The notes below the pieces were generated by a model. That model saw only the letters and a program-made list of their open reading frames with translations. It did no database searches and was not told where the DNA came from. A DNA stretch of 38,898 bases from a bacterium (lineage in GTDB: Bacteria > CLD3 > SB21). Positions 32,284 to 38,898 of this stretch are shown here, piece by piece; the stretch's first letter is position 1; each line of letters opens with the position of its first letter. Location of the stretch: the NCBI GenBank assembly GCA_016787925.1, contig JAEUSK010000195.1, forward strand, positions 1 through 38,898, in the 5' to 3' direction. A program made the translations under genes and the position numbers.

Positions 32284-32889
32284 TCAATCTCTTCTTGTTG
32301 TTTCACTATAAAGCCTGATACTTTTTACTGCAGCGTAGACTCCGATAGCTGACAGCAGCAGGAATGATGAGTAAAATGTCATGACCGAAAGTTCGGGATT
32401 TTTGTTGGAACGCCACGAATGCATCGTATGCCAGAACGCGGTTTGTGAAGCCGTATATTCCCCACCCGGTCCTTCCATAACAAACACATATCCTATTATA
32501 TTGAGGAGGCCGCCGAATATGACCAGGTAGGTTGCAAGGCGAAAAGATTTATTTATATCTTCAGTATTACGAAATACTTTCACGACCAGGGCAGTGGCCA
32601 TAGCTACCGTACCAAATGGAACAAAGGGAAGTCCGATCTTAATATCGGCCATTAAGTCCAAATTGAGATTCAAGAAACCGAAAAGCACAGCCAGAAAAAG
32701 CGAACCATCGCGTAAAATAACATACATCATCCACCATAAATCAGCGGCAACCCGCAGCGTGAACCGCCCAACGATACGCTCAAAATAGGGTCTGCCAACG
32801 TGAAGCAGACAGGAGATGACGGAAGCCAGAATTCCAAGATCACATATGGTCTGTGCAGTCCAGATTTCCAGCGATTTGAAAGTATCCAT
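32284..32889 (-). CDS. Five-helix membrane protein, possible electron-transfer subunit
   Basis: 201 residues from ATG 32889. A TTG start at 32955 is possible but would sit almost at the predicted transcription start. There are about five membrane helices (LGILASVISCLLHVG, WMMYVILRDGSLFLAVLFGF, VPFGTVAMATALVVKVF, YLVIFGGLLNIIGYVFVM, FYSSFLLLSAIGVYAAV). His occurs near helix ends (SCLLHVGRP, AFWHTMHSW), which could bind haem b, but no known cytochrome-b motif is clear. The ferredoxin follows at once, and the operator site B is 100 bp upstream. I do not recognise the family. A role in quinone-linked electron flow with the ferredoxin and cytochrome is inferred from context. Confidence 0.6.
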   Translation of the reverse strand: MDTFKSLEIWTAQTICDLGILASVISCLLHVGRPYFERIVGRFTLRVAADLWWMMYVILRDGSLFLAVLFGFLNLNLDLMADIKIGLPFVPFGTVAMATALVVKVFRNTEDINKSFRLATYLVIFGGLLNIIGYVFVMEGPGGEYTASQTAFWHTMHSWRSNKNPELSVMTFYSSFLLLSAIGVYAAVKSIRLYSETTRRD

Positions 32890-32981
32890 GCAATGCTGTC
32901 TCGTTTCGTTCCTTGATCCTAATCTACAAATTCCCGCAATTTCACGACGAGACAAAATTAGGAAGAAATTTGTCGTTCTAT

Positions 32982-33015
32982 CAACTTAAGTTTTTCTTAA
33001 TTCTTTTTAAGGAAT
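32982..33015 (-). promoter_or_regulatory. Predicted OmpR-type operator, site B
   Basis: Differs from site A (31783-31816) at about five of 34 positions: CAACTTAAGTT, CTTAATT and TTAAGGAAT are shared. Similarity continues on the downstream side (TTG-C-TTCT on the plus strand, a -10-like TAGAAC on the minus strand). It lies about 95 bp before the membrane-protein start. Confidence 0.65.
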
Positions 33016-33028
33016 CGAAGTTGGGGAA

Positions 33029-34423
33029 CTAAACTAATGGAGGTAGTATGATGCGGAAAACAGAGCCGGTAGCATTACTTTCAAGCGTAATGGTTCCGAG
33101 ATGAATGCGGATTGCCCATTGAGCGATAGAGAGACCTAAACCCGTTCCCCCTGTTCCACGCGAGCGGTCTTTGTCGATTCTGTAAAAACGATCAAAAATT
33201 TTTGTCTGATGGTCAGGTGAAATTCCCGGACCGCTGTCCTTGATTTCGATTATGACATCTTGACTTTTTTCAACAAATACCCGGATCCTTATACTTCCAC
33301 TCGTCGGCGTATATTTTATTGCATTGTCAATCAGATTTAGTATGGCTTGCCGGAATATTGTTTTGTCAACATTGTAAAATATTCCATCGTCTCCGTCAAT
33401 ACTCGTATTTAGTTTTCTTTCATCGGCTAAGACCGACACCAAGTCAAAACTCTCATTAACAAAGGATAGAAGATTAATACGTTCCTTTCGAAGTTCCACG
33501 ACTCCGGCGTCTGCCTTTGAAAGAATTAATAAACTGTCCACGAGGTGCGTGAGCCGGTTAGTTTCTTCGAGCATACTCGCAATGACTTCCCGATAATAGG
33601 AGGATGGTTTACCTTCTTGCATACCGACCTCACCTACACTCCGTATGGCGGTCAGCGGGGTCCGAAGTTCATGGGAGGCATCCGCGGTGAACCTCTGCAA
33701 TTGTTGATATGACGATTCAACTCTAAACAGCAGATCGTTGATGCCGTTAGCAAGGTGTCCCAGTTCATCATTTGAATTTATAACAGGCAGTCTTTCTTTT
33801 AAATTTTCGGCAGTAATCTTTTTGGCTTGAATCACCATATCATCAATCGGCTTCAATGCCCGCCTGGCCATTCTGTAGCCGCTGATGGCCGCCCCTATAA
33901 GAACCAATGGGCTACTTAATAATAACATCAGCATGAATTCGTGCATTTGTTCAAATACAAGTTCCTCACTCATGGCGATGCGAATAAAGTAAGTTTTATT
34001 ACCAACTGCATGGCTCGTGGAACGGAATCTCATTAGGGTTCCATCTTCTAACACTACTGTGTATGGAATTTGATTTGGAGTAAATTCCTCTTTTTCAGGC
34101 GCTTCGCCAAGCGTGCGCTGTTGAAGCGTCTGACTTCGGTATGCAAGTGTGCCGTCACTATTCCAAATTTCTACAAATCGTTCATATCGTTTGGAATGGT
34201 GAAGCGAATCTTCGTGCTGCATATTATAAGTAATCTCCGGAGCCTGAGCTAACAATTCTTGGATAATCTCAAGATCTTCTTTAAGGTTCATATCAATTTG
34301 TTTCGTGAGATAAAAAAAAAGAAAGAGCGATGTGCTTAGGGCATACAGGAAAAGAAGCACGCTTGTAATAAGAGTATAACGAAGGGCAAGGCGTGTACGA
34401 ATGTTATGGTAACTAAAAGCCAT
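33029..34423 (-). CDS. Two-component sensor histidine kinase
   Basis: 464 residues. TM1 (about 12-40), a periplasmic sensor region of about 120 residues, TM2 (about 162-184), HAMP (about 186-240), HisKA with His251 in ADASHELRTPLTAI, and HATPase_c with N box (NLIDNAIKYTP), G1 (DSGPGIS), F box (DRFYRIDKDRS) and G2 (GGTGLGLSIA). The layout is like CusS/heavy-metal or similar sensor kinases. The periplasmic part has two His-rich spots (QHEDSLHHSKRY), which may bind a metal, but this is weak. The start ATG overlaps the stop of the response-regulator gene by one base (TAATG), so the pair is translationally coupled. Confidence 0.94.
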   Translation of the reverse strand: MAFSYHNIRTRLALRYTLITSVLLFLYALSTSLFLFFYLTKQIDMNLKEDLEIIQELLAQAPEITYNMQHEDSLHHSKRYERFVEIWNSDGTLAYRSQTLQQRTLGEAPEKEEFTPNQIPYTVVLEDGTLMRFRSTSHAVGNKTYFIRIAMSEELVFEQMHEFMLMLLLSSPLVLIGAAISGYRMARRALKPIDDMVIQAKKITAENLKERLPVINSNDELGHLANGINDLLFRVESSYQQLQRFTADASHELRTPLTAIRSVGEVGMQEGKPSSYYREVIASMLEETNRLTHLVDSLLILSKADAGVVELRKERINLLSFVNESFDLVSVLADERKLNTSIDGDDGIFYNVDKTIFRQAILNLIDNAIKYTPTSGSIRIRVFVEKSQDVIIEIKDSGPGISPDHQTKIFDRFYRIDKDRSRGTGGTGLGLSIAQWAIRIHLGTITLESNATGSVFRIILPPLV

Positions 34424-35106
34424 TATTGTATTTCTTCGCTTAAGATAAATCCGACACCACGTAAAGTATGAAGCAGCTTTGTATCAAAAGGATCATCAAT
34501 CTTTTTTCGTAAATGAGCAATGTGTACATCGATGACATTATCCAAAGGAGTGGCACGTGCCATTTCATGCCATACATTCTGGCTAAGCATCCCACGGGAA
34601 ACGATTTTATTCTTGTTTCGAAGAAGATACTCCAGTAATTCAAATTCCTTATTGGTCAACTGCAATACCTTCTGATCTCGGGAGACTTTTCTTGTTAACA
34701 AATTCATCTCAATACCTGCAAAACTTAAGTGCTGGGCTGACTCTTTTTTCCCGCGTCGCGATAAGGCGCGTATTCGAGCAACTAATTCAGGAAAGGCAAA
34801 AGGCTTAATGAGATAATCATCCGCTCCCGCTCCAAGTCCGGTTACTTTGTCTTCAACAGAATCTCTTGCAGTCAGAACAATTACCGGCGTTGATATAGAT
34901 TTCTGCCGCATGATTTCCAAGATTTCTATACCGTCGCGGCCGGGAAGCATCCAATCCAGAATCACGAGATCAAATGTTTCAGAGTTAACACGGAAAAAAC
35001 CTTCTTCACCATTGTAGGCAATGGTTGCAATAAAGCCTTCTTTTTCTAATCTCTCTTTTATGGCACGGGCTACTTTCTTTTCGTCTTCGATAATAAGGAT
35101 TTTCAT
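34423..35106 (-). CDS. OmpR-family response regulator
   Basis: 227 residues. Receiver domain with the acidic pair E7/D8, phospho-acceptor Asp51 (VILDWMLPG) and Lys in YLIKPF. The C-terminal winged helix (about 125-225) has NLLTRKVSRDQKVLQLTNKEFELLEYLLRNKN (split) and DVHIAHLRKKIDD, typical of the OmpR/PhoB type. Such regulators bind direct repeats with 10-11 bp spacing. Two matching sites are found upstream of the redox genes (31783-31816 and 32982-33015). One TTAA half-site (near 35117) lies before its own start, so autoregulation is possible. Confidence 0.94.
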   Translation of the reverse strand: MKILIIEDEKKVARAIKERLEKEGFIATIAYNGEEGFFRVNSETFDLVILDWMLPGRDGIEILEIMRQKSISTPVIVLTARDSVEDKVTGLGAGADDYLIKPFAFPELVARIRALSRRGKKESAQHLSFAGIEMNLLTRKVSRDQKVLQLTNKEFELLEYLLRNKNKIVSRGMLSQNVWHEMARATPLDNVIDVHIAHLRKKIDDPFDTKLLHTLRGVGFILSEEIQ

Positions 35107-35415
35107 AACCTATTGTTTTAAGGATACGCTAGCATCCAATTAGCGCCTATAACTTATTGCAACATAAAAGTTTTATCATAAATTTCAAATACCAAACAAA
35201 AATGAAAACTTCCGGAAAAGAATTCTCTTTGAAAACAAAAGGTTTTTCGGACATCCAAAACATCACTCCCGTGGTTCGGTCGACGGTTTCTGCATTAGCA
35301 GATCAATGTGATCGACCATGATAACCGGCCGCGGACAAGAAGAGTTTTTGTTCAAGTGATAGGTGAATAAATCGCAATTTCTTTTTCCGATCGCGCCAGA
35401 CGCACACCACGTTTA
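35107..35415. other. Intergenic region before the two-component genes, 309 bp
   Basis: Between the TonB-receptor stop and the response-regulator start. I see no credible gene, tRNA or repeat. A single CCTTAA half-site (minus strand, near 35117) is the only match to the operator motif. There is no clear terminator for the TonB-receptor gene. Confidence 0.5.
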
Positions 35416-37590
35416 CTACAATCTGATTTTGATTCCTGCATTGGTCACGAATCCGTCCGTTGGAGCATAAATTTCTTTAAATAACGGTTGTTGGCGCGTT
35501 CCGGTAAACATACTTTCAAATCGAGACTGTCGTGTGTCGAATAGATTTTCAAAATTGACGAACAGACTGAAATGATTCCATTTTCTTTCTGCCATCACAC
35601 CTTGAATCCAGTAATCACGCGTATCGTTGCCGTTACTCAATTTCTGTCGCCCGGTGTAATAGGCCTCATATCCTATTCTAAATTTCCCCTCTGCTTCATA
35701 AATTAGCACAAGCCCGATCCGATGTTTTGTCGTCACCGGAATGGTCTGAGCCAAATTTTCAGCGTGACGCTGAATATCGGTAAATGTGTATCCGGCAAAT
35801 AACTTGAATCGACCGTATCCGACCTTCAAATTGCTTTCAAACCCTTTCGTGTCGGTATATCCTTTAGTGTTCTCAAAAATATAGACTCCATTCGCCGATG
35901 AGTCCGAATTGAGTACAAAAGGTTTGTCAAGGCGCGTATAAAAAAATAACTGATTTATAGATAATGTCCATTGACCTAAAAATATCCCGGTATAATTAAC
36001 GTCCCAATTAGCCCCGGTGGAAGTTTCTGCTCTGGCTTTGTTAACATTGACCGGTCTGACATTTCTAAATCCAACTTCCTCGGACTCTTCATTAAAGATA
36101 TTTGGTATTTTATAACCTAATCCAAAACCTAATCGTGTCGTCAAACCAGGGATTATTTTATAAAATGCAGATACTCTGGGCAAAAGAAAAAAGCCATAGT
36201 TTTTTTCATAGTCAGCTCGTACGCCGGATTCCAGCTTGATTTTTTCGCTTATGGCCCAATTGTTTTGCGCAAAAGCGCCTACGGTCGTTGAAGACAGATT
36301 AAGGCTTTCCGCCCCTTTCTGACGATCATTGAAGCGGTCCGTCCATAAACTTAGGCCAACGGTCCACTCGTTGCTATTCATAACCTGCGAATAAGCGAGT
36401 TCCGAATAACTCCCCACCTGATAACCCTTGAATCGATAATCCTGCAATTCAATCCGTCTCCCGAAATAGTGAACACTCTGTTTGAGGATGAGTGTCCTGA
36501 CACGGTCAATTTTCTTTTCAAATTGAAGTTGGGTTGAAAGCCGTTGTGATCTATTTTTTTCAAAGTACGTATGGACGTCATTCGAACCGTTTTCAATGAC
36601 GTCCATGTCGCCGCCCAATCTTTTTTCTACTGACGCATTAAGCCTCAGGCTGGCCGTGGAACTTTCGTCATGATAATAAAAAATATTTGGATTAACGGTA
36701 AACCGCGTAACGTCCGGAATATCTGAGAAATTATCATTATCCGGATCGTAAGCGGTTTGCCCGTTGCCTGAAACAAACAAAGTATACCCGAGGTGATCAT
36801 ACTTCTGTGCGGCGTATGCGCTCAGATCATAACCTCCTGCCGATGTTCCATTGAGCAGCATAGAAATTTCCTTTTCTTCTTCAGGCTCTTTACTTACGAG
36901 GTTGACCACACCGGCAATTGCTCCGCCGCCGTACAAGGTTGATGCACTCCCTTTGACGATCTCAATCTGCTTGAGATCCAAGGGCGGTATCTGCATAATA
37001 CTTAATCCTCCGGCAAAACCGGAATAAAGCGGGAATCCATCCCGTAATAATTGAGTGTAGCGGCCGTCAAGCCCCTGGATTCTGAAATTGGCATTGGCCG
37101 ATGTTGCGGATGTTTGCTGAACCTGGATGCCCGTGCTTTCATTTAATTGCATACGAATATCGCCGGGTTTCATGGTAGCTTTTTCATCAAGTTCTTCCGC
37201 AGCGATCACTTCTACGCGCGTCGGCGTTTCTTCGATAGTGCGGCTGCTCCGCATGGCCGTAACCATGATCTCTTCACCTTCATGGGATCTCGGCTCCATC
37301 AGCACGACAAATATTCTTCCTTTTTCTATTGGAAAACCAACCGTATCACGACAAGTCTCATACCCCATATATGTGTATCTGAAAGTTTTTGAACCGACGG
37401 GAATATCATTAATAACAACGATGCCTTCCAAATTGGTGGTCCCGCCTCTATTTGAATTCTCAAGAATCACGTTGACACCGACCAATACTTCTTTTGTTTC
37501 TTTATCTTTGACGATAGCCGTAAAAGTGTTCTGACTGAGTAGGCTTGAAAAATTCACACAAAGCCCTACCCAACAAATAATTATTTTCAT
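35416..37590 (-). CDS. TonB-dependent outer-membrane receptor
   Basis: 724 residues. Signal peptide (about 1-19), a carboxypeptidase-regulatory-like beta domain (about 21-100: TAIVKDKETKEVLVGVNVIL, RYTYMGYE), then the plug (about 110-235) with ETPTRVEVIAAEELDEK, NFRIQGLDGRY, QIEIVKGSASTLYGGGAIAG and VVNLVSKEP. The 22-stranded barrel follows, ending TNAGIKIRL. This is the BtuB/FecA-like architecture with an FCB-type extra domain. It imports a metal chelate, cobalamin or a similar substrate. The operon partner upstream is a Cys-rich peptide often found with metal-handling receptors. No good ribosome site; 18 bp after the previous gene. Confidence 0.93.
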   Translation of the reverse strand: MKIIICWVGLCVNFSSLLSQNTFTAIVKDKETKEVLVGVNVILENSNRGGTTNLEGIVVINDIPVGSKTFRYTYMGYETCRDTVGFPIEKGRIFVVLMEPRSHEGEEIMVTAMRSSRTIEETPTRVEVIAAEELDEKATMKPGDIRMQLNESTGIQVQQTSATSANANFRIQGLDGRYTQLLRDGFPLYSGFAGGLSIMQIPPLDLKQIEIVKGSASTLYGGGAIAGVVNLVSKEPEEEKEISMLLNGTSAGGYDLSAYAAQKYDHLGYTLFVSGNGQTAYDPDNDNFSDIPDVTRFTVNPNIFYYHDESSTASLRLNASVEKRLGGDMDVIENGSNDVHTYFEKNRSQRLSTQLQFEKKIDRVRTLILKQSVHYFGRRIELQDYRFKGYQVGSYSELAYSQVMNSNEWTVGLSLWTDRFNDRQKGAESLNLSSTTVGAFAQNNWAISEKIKLESGVRADYEKNYGFFLLPRVSAFYKIIPGLTTRLGFGLGYKIPNIFNEESEEVGFRNVRPVNVNKARAETSTGANWDVNYTGIFLGQWTLSINQLFFYTRLDKPFVLNSDSSANGVYIFENTKGYTDTKGFESNLKVGYGRFKLFAGYTFTDIQRHAENLAQTIPVTTKHRIGLVLIYEAEGKFRIGYEAYYTGRQKLSNGNDTRDYWIQGVMAERKWNHFSLFVNFENLFDTRQSRFESMFTGTRQQPLFKEIYAPTDGFVTNAGIKIRL

Positions 37591-37608
37591 GTTTAATCTG
37601 ATTTTATG

Positions 37609-37956
37609 TTAAAATTTGAGTTGCGCTGATCTAACCCAAATTCTGGGCGGTTGCCAGACGGAACCGTTTGAAAAAGACGTGTTTATAGAAGTGCAATCAT
37701 AGAGGGTTTTAGAGAGATGGATTGGATAAATTTGGGAGAAAAGCTCGGAATCAAAATTAGAACAACAAGTGTAACTACATAAAGGGGAACAGCATTCAAT
37801 ATCATGATCGTCGAATGTAACTGATTCATGAAGGCCGCTCTCGATGGGCTTCGATTGTTCTGTTTCATCACAACAAGGCCAGACGGCCAGCGATAAAATA
37901 TATATGATGAATATGTTTCTTAATGCACCCATTTTCTGAATACTGTTTTTTTCCAT
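37609..37956 (-). CDS. Small Cys-rich exported protein (DUF6660-like)
   Basis: 115 residues. A hydrophobic N-terminal helix (NIFIIYILSLAVWPC) is followed by CCDETEQ and then, after an acidic stretch with DDHD, by ECCSPLCSYTCCS. The layout resembles DUF6660 peptides that accompany TonB-dependent receptors and metal-efflux genes in Bacteroidetes; the family match is recalled, not tested. The Cys/His content suggests binding of a soft metal. The ATG overlaps the stop of the preceding PorV-like gene by one base (TAATG), and the TonB receptor follows after 18 bp, so the three genes are an operon. Confidence 0.65.
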   Translation of the reverse strand: MEKNSIQKMGALRNIFIIYILSLAVWPCCDETEQSKPIESGLHESVTFDDHDIECCSPLCSYTCCSNFDSELFSQIYPIHLSKTLYDCTSINTSFSNGSVWQPPRIWVRSAQLKF

Positions 37957-38898
37957 TAAAACACATACGCGATCGCAAAATCCGACGTGCCGAACCCTAC
38001 GCCCGACCGTCGGTCAAGAATATAGGCATATTCTAATTTGAATTTTTTCTCTTTCACTACGAACGGAATTGAAAATCCTGCCGTGAGATCGGCATCATCG
38101 AGCCCGGTTCGAATAAAATATTTATCCATCAGATTCGCTTCGATTCCGAAGTGCCATTTTGAAGACTGTTTGGAATTCATTTCCAAATCGGAAACAAATA
38201 AAAGGCTTTTTAACGTCCCTTCCATCGGTAGTATATAGGCGGCACCCAATTTGGTTATCCTTGGAAATTTATCCATGGTCGTTTCATTGCCAAATCCCGA
38301 TGCGTCGCGTGAATAGTCCAGTGATTGTCCAAGTTCGTGAATCGAAAGCCCCAGCGTAAGCCGCGGCAGGGGTTTATACATCATACCGAAATCAACGCCG
38401 ACTGATGACGCGGAGACATCATAGACCTTGGTATAAATAAGTTTCGGTGTAATACCGATGGCAAATGTTTCTGTAAAACGCATTCCAAACCCAAGAAAAA
38501 TCGTATACTGGGTGTCTTCAATTTTTTCACCGGTTGTTTCGCCGTTGGACAGTCTCACTTCACTGTCTTTGAACCCGCTCTGCAAAACACCGAGGGCAAA
38601 TCCGGCCTGAGGCGGCAATGGGCGTGAAAAGCCCGCGTAGGTAAATGTTCGGTCAAAGGACAATAAACTGTACGACAAAGCAACTTCCCGTGATCTGACA
38701 AATGCCAAACCGGCCGGATTATAATACGGCGCATAGGCATTGTCCGCAACAGCGGTATAGGCGTCGCCCAATCCTTTGGCGCGCGGTCCGAGGCCGATCC
38801 GCAAAAAAGATCCCGCTTGCCCTGCCGATTCTCCGGCAAATGCAATCGAACCGCAAAGAGCGCTAAGAACGCAAAGATATTTGAAATATGTAATGCTT
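37956..38898 (-). CDS. PorV/PorQ-like outer-membrane protein (partial at 5' end)
   Basis: The frame runs to the window edge on the minus strand, so the start is not seen. The visible N-terminus reads YFKYLCVLSALCGSIAFA, a signal peptide, then GQAGSFLRIGLGPRAKGLGDAYTAV. This is the characteristic opening of UPF0164/PorV/PorQ proteins (FadL-like 14-stranded barrels). NAYAPYYNPAGLAF is also typical. The C-terminus ends in an aromatic residue (FAIAYVF), as for many barrels. PorV serves type IX secretion in Bacteroidetes, but many paralogues have other roles. TTG 38804 is an internal codon, not the start. It is the first visible gene of the operon with the Cys-rich peptide and TonB receptor. Confidence 0.85.
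   Translation of the reverse strand, partial: SITYFKYLCVLSALCGSIAFAGESAGQAGSFLRIGLGPRAKGLGDAYTAVADNAYAPYYNPAGLAFVRSREVALSYSLLSFDRTFTYAGFSRPLPPQAGFALGVLQSGFKDSEVRLSNGETTGEKIEDTQYTIFLGFGMRFTETFAIGITPKLIYTKVYDVSASSVGVDFGMMYKPLPRLTLGLSIHELGQSLDYSRDASGFGNETTMDKFPRITKLGAAYILPMEGTLKSLLFVSDLEMNSKQSSKWHFGIEANLMDKYFIRTGLDDADLTAGFSIPFVVKEKKFKLEYAYILDRRSGVGFGTSDFAIAYVF

Noticed and set aside
35150-35415. Possible short gene on the minus strand starting MVDHIDLL
   Set aside because: Only about 19 codons with no ribosome site; no evidence of coding.
1-38898. CRISPR array, prophage, transposase gene or conjugation genes
   Set aside because: No regularly spaced repeats and no phage, integrase, transposase or conjugation protein motifs were found; the only mobile trace is the MITE-like element.

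Overview
The window looks like a chromosomal segment of a Gram-negative bacterium from the Fibrobacteres-Chlorobi-Bacteroidetes (FCB) side of the tree. The signs are a PorV/PorQ-like outer-membrane protein, a TonB-dependent receptor with an N-terminal carboxypeptidase-regulatory-like domain, a DUF6588-like barrel, a DUF6660-like Cys-rich peptide, and an MglA/roadblock/DUF4388 module. Two intergenic regions carry near-perfect TTGACA-17-TATAAT-type promoters, which argues against a typical Bacteroidetes (TAnnTTTG) and for a deeper FCB lineage such as KSB1, Calditrichaeota or Ignavibacteria. This placement is inference; there is no rRNA here.

Layout. 1-3.7 kb: end of an outer-membrane barrel gene, a secreted YCII-like protein, an APC permease, a double-BON periplasmic protein and an Ala/Lys-rich lipoprotein. 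4-6.5 kb: a Rieske ring-hydroxylase-type oxygenase followed by a LAT-type amino-acid permease. 6.6-13.6 kb: envelope and carbohydrate genes (DUF4139 protein, GH113-like lipoprotein, GH3/NagZ-like enzyme, GT-C-like membrane protein). 13.7-16.4 kb: an SDR oxidoreductase, tRNA-Val(CAC) with a broken second copy beside it, RsfS with a histone-H1-like tail, and a gamma-carbonic anhydrase. 16.4-19.4 kb: two tandem paralogous 472-aa ion-transporter-superfamily proteins. 19.4-24.9 kb: zinc-ribbon membrane protein, RadC, a MITE-like element, RuvA, a CAP-domain protein, a GT2 glycosyltransferase and a GNAT acetyltransferase.

25.0-29.5 kb is the most coherent regulatory block. Seven co-oriented genes encode a receiver-only response regulator, two DUF4388 proteins, three roadblock/LC7 domains, a membrane HAMP protein with no output domain, and an MglA-type GTPase. 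The block starts at a near-consensus promoter and ends at a strong terminator. It looks like a complete receptor-to-GTPase switch for polarity, motility or surface behaviour. UppP follows.

30.5-35.1 kb is a redox locus: a lipoprotein with eight haem-binding motifs, a two-cluster ferredoxin, a five-helix membrane protein, and an OmpR-type two-component system. Both the cytochrome gene and the membrane protein/ferredoxin pair have almost the same 34-bp site upstream, with three TTAA half-sites spaced 10-11 bp. That makes them a predicted regulon of the adjacent response regulator. 35.4-38.9 kb holds an operon of a PorV-like protein, a Cys-rich peptide and a TonB-dependent receptor, possibly for metal handling. 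Most genes are ordinary; the noteworthy signals are the MglA-roadblock module, the twin operators, the MITE upstream of ruvA and the tRNA-Val relic.
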